The notes under the pieces were generated by a model. The model did not search any database. It had not been told where the DNA came from and was given only the letters and a program-made list of their open reading frames with translations. The translations under genes and the position numbers were made by a program. Source: an uncultured Lachnospiraceae bacterium (GTDB lineage Bacteria; Bacillota; Clostridia; Lachnospirales; Lachnospiraceae). From it: a stretch of DNA of 64,000 nt. The stretch is from contig CAJTMB010000006.1 of assembly GCA_910577105.1 (NCBI GenBank), positions 1-64,000 of the forward strand. Direction: 5' to 3'. Below are positions 18,087 through 28,318 of this stretch, in pieces; position 1 is the stretch's first letter, and the number at the start of each line of letters is the position of its first letter.

Positions 18087-18254
18087 GACAGCAACATTGT
18101 TCTCAATGGACTTGATGCCCTGGGCAGGGTTTCACTTCATGGACAAATTCGCAAACTCAAGTCACAAGGAAAAACGATTGTTTTGGCAATTCACGATATG
18201 GCAGAAGTGGAAAACTTATGTGACCGCATTGCAATTCCCTGCTTAATGAGTTGA
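18087..18254 (+). pseudogene. Remnant of an ABC transporter ATPase
   Basis: One frame reads NIVLNGLDALGR, then KSQGKTIVLAIHDMAEVENL and CDRIAI, the D-loop and H-loop part of an ABC ATPase of the bacitracin/ABC-2 export type. The four residues expected between IVL and NGLD (D-E-P-T, carrying the Walker B acid and catalytic glutamate) are missing, as are the Walker A region and the C-terminus. The frame stops at 18254. The 17860-18246 reading frame that crosses it in another frame is not a gene. The fragment points to an old deletion in an exporter operon whose permease remnant follows directly. Confidence 0.75.
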
Positions 18255-18273
18255 AGCAAAAAAAATTCATATA

Positions 18274-18831
18274 TTGGATATACGAAGTAAGTCCCTCTTA
18301 GTTACCTGCTATATCGTTCCGCTTATTTTCTTTCTTCTTATGGGCGGTATTTTTACTTCCGTTATGCCGGAAATGGGAAGTACGCTAATACAATCCATGA
18401 TTGTAATGAGTGTTTCAATGGGGGCATTTATCGGATTACCGCCGTCGTTGATTGAAACTTACGGAAGTGACATAAAAAAAGTTTATAAAGCAAACGGAGT
18501 GCCTGTCTATTTAGGACTTGTTACAATGTTCCTTTCGGCATTTGTTCATTTGATGATTACCTGTATTGTGATAGTGCTGCTTGCCCCTATTCTGTTTGAA
18601 GCAACTTTGCCGATACAACTTCCGTTTTTCTTTCTTGCACTTGCTATATACATTATTGTGTCGTTAAGCATTGGAAGTGTTTTAGGACTGACGGTAAAAA
18701 ATCAAGCGAAACTGACGATGATAGCACAATTAGTGTTTTTGCCCTCAATTATGCTTTCGGGAATTATGTTTCCCATTGAGTTTCTACCCGATTTTTTGGA
18801 AACGATTGGACTGATTTTTCCGCTATATTAA
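18274..18831 (+). pseudogene. Truncated ABC-2 type permease
   Basis: About 185 residues with five or six hydrophobic helices, typical of the C-terminal permease core of ABC-2 exporters: YIVPLIFFLLMGGIFTSV near the start, SVLGLTVKNQAK, then PSIMLSGIMFPIEFLP near the end. It has no ATG and no ribosome site; only a TTG exists at 18274, with a stop in frame at 18247. The first helix region seems lost, and the protein ends abruptly at LIFPLY, where the family normally continues with a final helix. Together with the ATPase remnant it is the relic of an exporter. Confidence 0.75.
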
Positions 18832-18890
18832 ATTTGTGCTGTGAAATAGGTTTTACTATGCTATACTATCAGCAATAGGAGGTGAAAACC

Positions 18891-19094
18891 TTGAAAAAAA
18901 TCACATTCACCGCAAAACAGGTCGGTGAACGAGTAAGGGGACGCCGAACAGGCTTAAACCTTACAATGCCCGAACTTGGTAAGCGTACCGGAGTAAACAA
19001 ATCTACCATTCTTCTGTGGTAAAGGGCGAACCACACCAACAACTGCTCACTACATTCACCGGAATAAGTGACTCGATTACTTTACGCCGCAAAT
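18891..19094 (+). pseudogene. Broken XRE-type helix-turn-helix regulator
   Basis: A TTG at 18891 after AGGAGGTGAAAACC starts a 43-residue frame with the first helices of an XRE repressor (QVGERVRGRRTGLNLTMPEL, then VNKSTILLW), ending at TAA 19020-19022. The continuation expected of such a repressor (KGEPHQ) is present in the next frame and runs to a stop near 19094. The gene is therefore frameshifted and short. A TGCTATACT extended -10 lies at 18859-18867. It may once have controlled the STAND gene downstream. Confidence 0.6.
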
Positions 19095-19126
19095 GAAGAT
19101 TGTATAAATACATAGGGGAAACAGTG

Positions 19127-21715
19127 ATGAATACTATAATAAAAATAGTTTTGGATGGTTTCAATAAGGGGATTGGAATTGCAGGGTCCTGCATAACGAT
19201 TTGTGATTATTTGCAAAAAAGGAGTAATACCCATGCAGAGGAAACAAAAAGGGCTATACGGGAGAAAGCAAAAGAGGCGTATGATTCTTATTGCGAATAC
19301 CGCAAATTCAGAGAAGATGATATAGGTGTGCCTGTTAAAGAGGACATCCTTGGTTATTGGGAGTCCTGCCTGTGTCGCAACATTCTTCCCAGTGCGGAAG
19401 ATATGGTTTCCTTAAATATTGCAAGCAAAGAAGAAGCGGATATTTTATTTTTACGCTTGCTGAAAGCATGGATGGAAATTCCGGATTTTACGGGGTGGCT
19501 GCATGATGTACTGACTCAGTTTAAACTGGAAGAATTATTGGCGGCGGTTATGTCTTTGCAGCAAAACATAAAAAGTATTTCAGGACTGACAAAGGAATTA
19601 AGACAACAGGATATCAGTGATATAGCAGTTCTCATTTCACCGGAACGTATAGAGAAAGCAAAGCGCGCATGTAGTGATTTGGACAGGAAACATTATTACA
19701 TGGTGGATGTCCGGTTTGAAACGATGCTCAGGGTAATCAGTGCAAAACAGGATGTTCCGTATGGGAATGCCGTTCAAAGGGTAATGGAGCTGACAGAGGA
19801 GGGTTATCACGTTATCATTACCGGAAACGGAGGGTTCGGGAAGACAAGCCTGATGATGCGGGCGGCCGTACAGTGGGCGTCCGAAGGAAGAATAGCAGTC
19901 TGGCTTTCTTTGTCGGACAAGGAAGATATCACCCCGCGGAAGGCCAAGGCTTTTTGGAACTGCCTGACGGCAGCCGTACCTGCCGGGCAAAGGGTATTGG
20001 TATGCATAGATAATCCTTACGGGGACAGGGATTCTTTTTCAAACTTACAGAACAATTGTCCCGACAGCGATACGATACAGCTTGTTATGGCAGAGAGGGC
20101 TAACAGGCTCACCCTGCTTACCGACAATGGGAAGGATAGTTTATTGCATTGGTTTGACAATGCCCGGATGGTTGTGCTGCAGGGCTTAAACCAATTTGTG
20201 CCTACTGTCAGCCGAAAGGATTATGAATTCCGGCAGTTTCCGGATACACAGGTAAGAAGAAAAAAGATACTGGAAAAATGCATCGGTTTTTTTGTGAAAG
20301 AAGGAATTATCAAAGAAAGGGACAAACATGAGATTATCCGGGGAATATTTGATGCATATAGTAAGCCGAATGTCAGCACGGTGGAACTGATTTACCGTAC
20401 GCTTTTTGCAGTGAGAAAAAAGGCTTCAAAGTCCGGTAATATAATCCTGGATTGGGAGGAATGGGGAAGTCTGATAGAAGAGGAATTTGGAAAAGGCAAA
20501 TCTTACATGCAGACAGAACTCTATGGGGTGATTGCGGCGTTAAGTGTATTTAAAATGCAGACACCCATTTCCTTGTTTTCTAAATATTTTGAACTGAATG
20601 AAAAAAAGCTTCGTAGTTTTTTGAAAGAAAGGTTTATGCAGCATCACAGAGAACCTGTCAGAATACAAAATGATGCTTTGTTGCCTAAGCATGATGTAAT
20701 TGCGGAACTGTTTTTTCTTTTTCAGGATGAAAATAAGCTTTCCAAAGAAGAATCCTGCATCAACACTATTATACGCAATCTTCTGCAATGCATGAATGAA
20801 GATGAGACAGAACATTTTCTTACGCATATGGGAAAGAAAAATGAGTTTCAGGAAAGGAAAAAACATTATCTTAAAAAGATTGCATACAGGGATTATATGG
20901 ATACAATATATGACCGTGTGCAAAAGCATACCTGTAATCTGTCTGATACAGGACGGGCGTATTTGTGTCTGGGGTATCTGTGGTCCGACGCTCCCGAAGA
21001 TACTTCCGGAGCGCATGTTTCGGTAAATGACGTTCTAAATGAAATTGCTCCCTGCATAGACGGCACCAAAGTGATGGCAGTGCTTTATACAGAGTGGGGG
21101 ATTTGGGCAAGGAATGCGGGAGATAATGTCCTTGCCGAAGAAAAGTACAAAAGTGTTGTGGACAGTTATCCTAAGGATGTACAGTCCCGGACCGAATTGG
21201 GAAAGCTGATTGCGACGCAAAAGGGTCGTGAGAAGGAAGCGGAAGAATTGTTTCGGAAAGTTATAGAAATTGATAAAAAAAATATACAGTCCAGAACAGA
21301 ACTGGGAAAACTGATTTCCAAACAGAAGGGTCGTCAAAAGGAAGCAGAAGAAATATTTCGCAAGGCGCTTGATATTGACGAGGAAAATCTGCATCCTCAT
21401 ACCGAGTTGGGCATCTTGCTTTCCAGACAGGGGCGTGTAAAAGAAGCGGAAGAAGTTTTTCGGCAGGCAATGCAGATTAATTCCCGGCATGTTCATTCCC
21501 GGACGGAACTGGGAAAACTGCTTACCAGGCAAAAAGGGCGTGAAAAGGAAGCGGAAGAGGCCCTTGAGGAAGCATTAAATATAGACCCGGAGGATATATA
21601 TGCCCTGAAAGCATTGGCAAGATTATATAAACGCTGCAACAGGAAAAAAGAGGTAGCGGCATTATATCGGAAGGTGGAGCAGATACAATCCCGGAAACCG
21701 AGACGGACAAGTTGA
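19127..21715 (+). CDS. STAND-type NTPase with C-terminal TPR array
   Basis: 862 residues from the ATG at 19127 (MNTIIKIVL), with AGGGGAAACAGTG upstream; a TTG 27 bases earlier is less likely. Residues 1-200 are a helical domain without recognised family. A Walker A motif GNGGFGKTS lies at about 233-241 and a Walker B-like VLVCIDNP at about 289-296, followed by the helical region usual in STAND ATPases. From about 690 there are four or five 36-residue TPR-like repeats (xSRTELGKLxxxQKGRxKEAEExFRKAL). STAND NTPases sense a ligand through repeats and then oligomerise; many bacterial ones are anti-phage. The effector here would be the unknown N-terminus. Confidence 0.8.
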   Translation: MNTIIKIVLDGFNKGIGIAGSCITICDYLQKRSNTHAEETKRAIREKAKEAYDSYCEYRKFREDDIGVPVKEDILGYWESCLCRNILPSAEDMVSLNIASKEEADILFLRLLKAWMEIPDFTGWLHDVLTQFKLEELLAAVMSLQQNIKSISGLTKELRQQDISDIAVLISPERIEKAKRACSDLDRKHYYMVDVRFETMLRVISAKQDVPYGNAVQRVMELTEEGYHVIITGNGGFGKTSLMMRAAVQWASEGRIAVWLSLSDKEDITPRKAKAFWNCLTAAVPAGQRVLVCIDNPYGDRDSFSNLQNNCPDSDTIQLVMAERANRLTLLTDNGKDSLLHWFDNARMVVLQGLNQFVPTVSRKDYEFRQFPDTQVRRKKILEKCIGFFVKEGIIKERDKHEIIRGIFDAYSKPNVSTVELIYRTLFAVRKKASKSGNIILDWEEWGSLIEEEFGKGKSYMQTELYGVIAALSVFKMQTPISLFSKYFELNEKKLRSFLKERFMQHHREPVRIQNDALLPKHDVIAELFFLFQDENKLSKEESCINTIIRNLLQCMNEDETEHFLTHMGKKNEFQERKKHYLKKIAYRDYMDTIYDRVQKHTCNLSDTGRAYLCLGYLWSDAPEDTSGAHVSVNDVLNEIAPCIDGTKVMAVLYTEWGIWARNAGDNVLAEEKYKSVVDSYPKDVQSRTELGKLIATQKGREKEAEELFRKVIEIDKKNIQSRTELGKLISKQKGRQKEAEEIFRKALDIDEENLHPHTELGILLSRQGRVKEAEEVFRQAMQINSRHVHSRTELGKLLTRQKGREKEAEEALEEALNIDPEDIYALKALARLYKRCNRKKEVAALYRKVEQIQSRKPRRTS

Positions 21716-21809
21716 CCGGATTTGGAATCATAAAATTGTGTAAAAAAAGAATTGACTCCTACGCAGCGTAATGGTTTATGCTGAAATTACCACGAAGGAG
21801 GGAATCCGT

Positions 21810-22439
21810 ATGATGACGGTGAAGGAAGTAAGCAGATTGACGGGAGTGAGTATACGCACCCTGCAATATTATGACAAAATCGGTTTGTTGAACCCCGCGG
21901 AATATACACAGGCCGGTTACAGGCTGTATGACGATACGGCGCTGGAAAAGCTGCAGCAGATTCATCTGTTGACGCTAAAGAAGGAACATCTGGAAAATCT
22001 GATTCATCTTGCCCGTGGAATAAAAATGACAGGAGTAATAAATATGGATTTTTCAGCTTTTGATACAAGTAAAATTGACGAATACGCAGCCCGTGCCAAA
22101 AAACTCTGGGGAACCACAAGGGAATACCATGAGTATGAAGAGAAAGCCAAGGGCAGGACTGCCGAATGCCAAAACAGCATCAATATGCAGTTGATGAATA
22201 TTTTTGCAGAGTTTGGCAGAATCCGGGACGAGGAACCGGCGTCTGAAAAGGCGCAGGGTCTTGTGAAAAAGCTACAGGATTTCATTACAAAACATTATTA
22301 CACATGTTCCGACGAAATTCTTGCAGACCTTGGCAAAATGTATGCGGAAGGCGGAGAATTTACCGCAAATATTGATAAGGCGGGCGGAACCGGAACGGCA
22401 GAGTTTGTAAACAGGGCAATATCCGTTTACAAAGCTTGA
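21810..22439 (+). CDS. MerR-family regulator with TipAS ligand domain, probably internally deleted
   Basis: 209 residues from ATG ATG at 21810, with AAGGAGGGAATCC upstream. Residues 1-50 are the MerR winged helix (VKEVSRLTGVSIRTLQYYDK, then the GYRLYDD wing). The C-terminal half is a TipAS-like domain (DFSAFDTSKIDEYAARAK ... GTAEFVNRAISVY) that binds thiopeptide antibiotics or other ligands in relatives. Full-length homologues have a dimerisation helix of roughly 35-40 residues between LEKLQQI and LLTLKKEHLENLI; here the two are joined directly. Without it the protein may not activate normally. It is followed by a terminator. Confidence 0.85.
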   Translation: MMTVKEVSRLTGVSIRTLQYYDKIGLLNPAEYTQAGYRLYDDTALEKLQQIHLLTLKKEHLENLIHLARGIKMTGVINMDFSAFDTSKIDEYAARAKKLWGTTREYHEYEEKAKGRTAECQNSINMQLMNIFAEFGRIRDEEPASEKAQGLVKKLQDFITKHYYTCSDEILADLGKMYAEGGEFTANIDKAGGTGTAEFVNRAISVYKA

Positions 22440-22474
22440 GCCGAATGTGAGTACAACAAAGATTTAGGAACAAA

Positions 22475-22524
22475 GCAAGAGTATAAATTCCAAAAACAAA
22501 GGGAGGATACTCTTGCTTTCTTTT
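22475..22524 (+). terminator. Intrinsic terminator after the MerR gene
   Basis: GCAAGAGTAT at 22475-22484 pairs perfectly with ATACTCTTGC at 22507-22516, followed by a T-rich run. Confidence 0.7.
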
Positions 22525-22609
22525 CAAATATGTACTATCATATTTTTATAACCTGTCCGATTGAAAGGTAGGATGCGGACAGAGAATCTGGATAAGGGTA
22601 GGTAAGAGA

Positions 22610-23107
22610 ATGAGCGATACTTATGTAGAATGTCTGGTGAAAAGGGAGTCCTCTACTTTCGGTAAACTTGCCAGGATTGTATTGGTTATGATTACTGTGG
22701 TTTTCGGTATTCTTACGTTCTTGGGATTTGTGTTGGCGCTGTTTGTGGCTTTGGCTGCGGGATTCGGCGCTTATTTTGTTTATCTGCATACGGATGTGGA
22801 ATATGAATATCTGTATCTGGATAAGGAACTGAGTGTGGACAAGATTTTAGCCAAAACCAAAAGAAAAAGGGTAGCTACGTTTGAAATGGAACGTATGGAA
22901 GTCCTTGCCCCCATTAAGTCTTACCATTTGGACAATTACCGGAACCGTACGGGAAAGGCAGTGGATTACAGCATAGGAAGGGAAGAAGAGCCGGATGGGC
23001 GCTATGTGATGTATTTTGACGGCAACCAGAAGATTCTGCTCAGTCCCAGCGAGGAACTGATTAAAGCAATCAAAAACGCAGCACCCAGAAAAGTGTTTAC
23101 CGAATAA
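22610..23107 (+). CDS. Small membrane protein (DUF6106-like)
   Basis: 165 residues. Two closely spaced hydrophobic helices (about 22-43 and 45-62) are followed by a cytoplasmic-looking domain with a YLYLDKELSVDKILAKTKRK segment and a tail ending in a strand (VMYFDGNQKILLSPSEEL). From memory this matches a conserved Firmicute family called DUF6106, of unknown function; a profile search would confirm it. The start at 22610 follows AAGGGTAGGTAAGAGA. It sits alone upstream of the guaB promoter with a gap of only three bases. Confidence 0.75.
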   Translation: MSDTYVECLVKRESSTFGKLARIVLVMITVVFGILTFLGFVLALFVALAAGFGAYFVYLHTDVEYEYLYLDKELSVDKILAKTKRKRVATFEMERMEVLAPIKSYHLDNYRNRTGKAVDYSIGREEEPDGRYVMYFDGNQKILLSPSEELIKAIKNAAPRKVFTE

Positions 23108-23109
23108 TA

Positions 23110-23138
23110 TTGACATTGTAAATTAAGTCTGCTAAACT
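23110..23138 (+). promoter_or_regulatory. SigA-type promoter of guaB
   Basis: TTGACA at 23110-23115 and TAAACT at 23133-23138, spacing 17. The -35 is a perfect consensus. The leader of about 50 bases ends in AAGGAGG before guaB. Confidence 0.7.
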
Positions 23139-23168
23139 GAACAATTATTTTTATCTTTTTCAATCTAA

Positions 23169-24647
<1,479 letters not shown>

Positions 24648-24667
24648 GATAGGAAACGAGGCAGAGA

Positions 24668-27397
24668 GTGGGGAGCAATATAAGGGATGGAAAAGAAAGT
24701 GCACAGGTATTTTCTTATGAAGGCCTGATAGACAGGGAAGCCTTACAGCATCTGCAGGATGATTTCTGCGGTGTGGCGGGACTGTGTGCTTACTGCGTTG
24801 ATGCAGAAGGAAAAGAACTTACAACTGTCTCCGGCAATGCGGTTGACCGGATGCTGATACTGGAACATATTTCAAAGGATGAAATTATGCAGGCGGTTTC
24901 CAGGGTAGAGGAAGGCTCCCTGGAGGAACTGGCCGTTGAAGATACCGGCGCCTGCAACCTGAAGATGGCGGTAATGTCCATCAGGCTTCAGGGAAAAACA
25001 GCAATAGTCTGGGTGGTTTTCGGCATTCTTTCAGATGTGGAAGCAAGTCAGGGAAGGGGCATTCTGCTGTCGGGGTTTCAGTGTGCATTGACGGAAAGGG
25101 AGTTTTACAAGGCTTTGGATTTGCTGAGGGAAGGCAGCCAGATTTTATTAAAAAACCGGTTTTCCTGTGTCAGTGCAAAAGCCGAGAGCTTAAGAAACCA
25201 TTATTCAGCGATTGAACTGCAGGATTCGCTGAACCGTACGGAAGCCATGAAAGAAATTGTAGAACTTCTGGACAGCAATGAGCCGGAAGGCTTTGTAATG
25301 GAAAAAATGCTCAAGGTAGTGGGAGAACAGCTGCAGGTTACGACTTGTTATATCTGCCGGCTTTATGCGGAAACGAAAACAGCCGATATTGCAGGGTACT
25401 GGTGCCACAAGGGCACTGTACCGGCGTTTGACAGGACGCAGAAACTGGATGCGGAGCCTGTGCTGTTTTCCGAAAAGCCGGTTATCATGTCATCGGATGC
25501 AATGGATTCCGATGAGGCGGCAAAAAAATGGCGGGAATCCGCTGTGCGGGCATTTGTGGTGTTTCCGCTTATCAAAAGTGAAGATGTCCATTTGTGTCTG
25601 GCAATCAACCAGAAGGGGAGAAACCGCATCTGGTCGGTGGAAGACATTAAGTTTATTGCGGATGCGGTTAAGATACTGCAAAGCATATTAACCAAACGTA
25701 TGCAAAAAAGCTCATTGGCAAAATCCCATGCCGCACTGGAAGCTGTTCTGGACAATACAGGCTGTTGCATTTATGTAAAGGATGCAGTAACCGGAAAAGT
25801 ACTGTTTGCAAACCGCAGGCTGAAAAATATGTTTGCAAAGGAATTGAAGAACGGTGCATTTGAAAGGCTGCTGGAGCAGGGAACCACACAATATAAACGC
25901 GGCGGGGCTTATGAACTGTATCATATGGACAGGGAGCGCTGGTATGACCTGCTGTATACGGAGATTTTATGGGTTGACGGCAAAAAGGCATATCTATATT
26001 CCCTGTATGACATTACGGAGAAAAAGAACTATCAGAAAAAAATAGAACAGCAGGTATATACGGATTTCCTGACAGGACTTTACAACCGTGTTTGCTGTGA
26101 AAGAGATTTGGCATGGTATGTGGATGATGCCAAAAAGCGGGGTGTGCAGGGAGGACTGTTATATCTTGATTTGGATGATTTTAAACACATTAATGACGGA
26201 CTGGGACATCAGTACGGGGATGTGCTGCTGAAGTCCATATCCAATGCTTTATCCGGTATAGATGGAATTACAACAACCTGTTACCGGGTAGGCGGTGATG
26301 AGTTTGTTATTGTGATTCCGCCGGAATGTTACCAGCAGTTTGAAAATATCATTGAGCAGATTAGAATCATATTCGCAAAACCATGGTTTCTCAAGGATGC
26401 AGACTATTACTGCACGATGAGCATGGGGATTGTCACTTTCCCGGATGATGGGGAGAGTGTCCAGGAGTTGATTAAAAAAGCGGATATTGCCATGTATGAT
26501 GCAAAGAAAACCGGAAAAAACAGGATTTCCAGATATTCAGACAGTCTGGGAGTGTATTCGGGAAAACGCCTTGACATGGAAAAAAATATGCGCGACGCTG
26601 CAATGTCAGGTTACAGTGAGTTTATGATTTACTATCAGCCCGTGATAGATATTTCCAAGCCGGGTACGCCCTGTACGGGTGCGGAAGCCCTGATACGCTG
26701 GAACAGTTCAGAACTTGGCTTCGTTCCGCCTGCAGAGTTTATCCCGCTTGCCGAGTACTTAGGATTGATTAACCCGATTGGCAACTATGTGCTCACGGAA
26801 GCATGCAAGGAATGTAAAAAATGGAATGATAACGGCTATCCCGGGTATAAGGTAAATGTCAATCTGTCGGTGGTTCAGCTTCTGCAAGTGGATATTGTGG
26901 AAACAGTGGAGCGGGCTGTGAAGGAAACCGGGATAAAACCTGCCAACCTTACTTTGGAGGTAACGGAAAGCCTTGCCATTAACGACATGGGCAGGATGAA
27001 GGAAATCTTGTCAAAAATAAAGGAATTGGGCGTGCGGATTGCACTGGATGATTTTGGCACGGGATATTCATCTTTAAACCATATCAGGGAAATTCCCTTT
27101 GACGTGATTAAGGTGGACCAGAGTTTTGTGAAGGATTTGGCAGAGGACGCCTATTCACAATCCTTTATAAAAATGGTGGCGGAACTTGCGGAGACCATCG
27201 GCGTGAGCATATGTGTGGAGGGTATTGAGACACAGGAGCAGTATAAGGTACTGGAAGGTATGAAAGTAAGAATGGTACAGGGTTATTACTTTGATAAACC
27301 AATGCCGCAGAGGGATTTTGAATCCAAATATGCCCAAGGTGCGCTCCTGTCCGTAGTAGAAGAGGAAAAAACTCCGGATTTTGAGAAAATCAGCTAA
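24668..27397 (+). CDS. PocR-GAF-GGDEF-EAL cyclic-di-GMP signalling protein
   Basis: 909 residues with a GTG start at 24668 after ACGAGGCAGAGA, 20 bases behind guaB. The N-terminus (about 15-165) looks like a PocR-type sensor (LQDDFCGVAGLCAYCVDAEG with conserved cysteines). A GAF-like domain (about 190-350) and a PAS-like stretch follow. The GGDEF domain has an intact RVGGDEFVIVI (about 540-550), and the EAL domain has intact GAEALIRW (about 675) and DDFGTGYSSL. Both catalytic signatures are kept, so the protein could both make and degrade cyclic di-GMP, gated by its sensors. It is cytoplasmic, with no membrane segment. Confidence 0.9.
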   Translation: MGSNIRDGKESAQVFSYEGLIDREALQHLQDDFCGVAGLCAYCVDAEGKELTTVSGNAVDRMLILEHISKDEIMQAVSRVEEGSLEELAVEDTGACNLKMAVMSIRLQGKTAIVWVVFGILSDVEASQGRGILLSGFQCALTEREFYKALDLLREGSQILLKNRFSCVSAKAESLRNHYSAIELQDSLNRTEAMKEIVELLDSNEPEGFVMEKMLKVVGEQLQVTTCYICRLYAETKTADIAGYWCHKGTVPAFDRTQKLDAEPVLFSEKPVIMSSDAMDSDEAAKKWRESAVRAFVVFPLIKSEDVHLCLAINQKGRNRIWSVEDIKFIADAVKILQSILTKRMQKSSLAKSHAALEAVLDNTGCCIYVKDAVTGKVLFANRRLKNMFAKELKNGAFERLLEQGTTQYKRGGAYELYHMDRERWYDLLYTEILWVDGKKAYLYSLYDITEKKNYQKKIEQQVYTDFLTGLYNRVCCERDLAWYVDDAKKRGVQGGLLYLDLDDFKHINDGLGHQYGDVLLKSISNALSGIDGITTTCYRVGGDEFVIVIPPECYQQFENIIEQIRIIFAKPWFLKDADYYCTMSMGIVTFPDDGESVQELIKKADIAMYDAKKTGKNRISRYSDSLGVYSGKRLDMEKNMRDAAMSGYSEFMIYYQPVIDISKPGTPCTGAEALIRWNSSELGFVPPAEFIPLAEYLGLINPIGNYVLTEACKECKKWNDNGYPGYKVNVNLSVVQLLQVDIVETVERAVKETGIKPANLTLEVTESLAINDMGRMKEILSKIKELGVRIALDDFGTGYSSLNHIREIPFDVIKVDQSFVKDLAEDAYSQSFIKMVAELAETIGVSICVEGIETQEQYKVLEGMKVRMVQGYYFDKPMPQRDFESKYAQGALLSVVEEEKTPDFEKIS

Positions 27398-27404
27398 AAT
27401 TGGC

Positions 27405-27433
27405 TTGAAATACCGTGCAGAATCATGTAGTAT
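27405..27433 (+). promoter_or_regulatory. SigA-type promoter of the ZTP-riboswitch operon
   Basis: TTGAAA at 27405-27410 and TAGTAT at 27428-27433 with 17 bases between; the riboswitch starts immediately after it. Confidence 0.65.
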
Positions 27434-27437
27434 GAAT

Positions 27438-27561
27438 GCATAGCTGCATGACTGGCGGAGGACAGTAAATACTGTTGTGGGATTACCCACAGGGAGTGCA
27501 GTGGTATAAAGGAATGCCGGCCGCCTGGGCGAACACGATGAGTGCCGCTCAGGCGGTTTTT
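27438..27561 (+). ncRNA. ZTP (pfl) riboswitch with intrinsic terminator
   Basis: It matches the remembered ZTP/pfl consensus: GACTGGCG at 27450-27457, a hairpin TGTGGGATTACCCACA, then GGGAG, and the second conserved block CCGCCTGGGC at 27521-27530. That block is the 5' side of a terminator whose 3' side is GCTCAGGCGG followed by five T. Ligand binding (ZMP/ZTP, the purine intermediate AICAR and its triphosphate) would sequester the block and allow read-through. The downstream genes use exactly this intermediate, which strengthens the call. Confidence 0.9.
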
Positions 27562-27581
27562 GATTACTAGGAGGAAAAAGG

Positions 27582-28298
27582 ATGAACATGTTATCACTGG
27601 AGCAGGAACTGAAGCAAAACAGCTATCCCGGCAGGGGGATTGTAATTGGCAGGACTGCGGACGGCAGCAAGGCCGTAACTGCATACTTTATCATGGGCCG
27701 CAGTGTAAACAGCAGAAACCGTGTTTTTGTGGAGGAAGGGGAAGGCATCCGCACCGAGGCGTTTGATGCTTCCAAACTGGAAGACCCCAGCCTTATTATT
27801 TATGCGCCGGTAAGGGTATCGGGAAACAGGACGATTGTGACCAACGGGGACCAGACGGATACTGTGTATGAAGGCATGGAAAAGGGGCTTACCTTTGAAC
27901 AGTCTTTAAGAAGCAGGGAGTTTGAGCCTGACGCACCCAACTATACGCCGCGTATTTCGGGGATTTTGTACGTGGAGAATGGCAGTTACCGTTATGAGAT
28001 GTCTATTTTAAAAAGCAATAACGGGGATGCCGGTTCCTGCAGCCGTTTTACTTTTTCCTATGAAAATCCCAAGGCAGGGGAGGGACATTTCATCCATACA
28101 TATATGCATGACGGAACACCTCTTCCCAGCTTTGAAGGGGAGCCTAAGCTTGTTTCCATTCCGGATGACATGGATGCGTTTGCAGGCATGCTGTGGGACA
28201 GCCTGAATGAAGAAAATAAAGTATCCCTTTTTGTACGGTATATTGATATTGCAACAGGGGAATGCAGGACAAAGATTATTAATAAGAATCAGAAATAA
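27582..28298 (+). CDS. purO: IMP cyclohydrolase, PurO-like stand-alone enzyme
   Basis: 238 residues, start after AGGAGGAAAAAGG. It has the fold signature of the IMP_cyclohyd family first described as archaeal PurO: YPGRGIVIGRTADGSKAVTA near the N-terminus, AYFIMGRSVNSRNRVF, and a central YTPRISGILY. It closes formyl-AICAR to IMP, the last step of purine synthesis. Most bacteria use the MGS-like N-terminal domain of bifunctional PurH instead; here the two steps are split. The next gene supplies the formyltransferase step. The ZTP riboswitch upstream links expression to AICAR accumulation. Confidence 0.85.
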   Translation: MNMLSLEQELKQNSYPGRGIVIGRTADGSKAVTAYFIMGRSVNSRNRVFVEEGEGIRTEAFDASKLEDPSLIIYAPVRVSGNRTIVTNGDQTDTVYEGMEKGLTFEQSLRSREFEPDAPNYTPRISGILYVENGSYRYEMSILKSNNGDAGSCSRFTFSYENPKAGEGHFIHTYMHDGTPLPSFEGEPKLVSIPDDMDAFAGMLWDSLNEENKVSLFVRYIDIATGECRTKIINKNQK

Positions 28299-28318
28299 AA
28301 GGAGAAAAGAGGATAACC

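Noticed and set aside
17860..18246. 128-codon plus frame
   Set aside because: Crosses the ABC ATPase remnant in the wrong frame; the real homology is in another frame.
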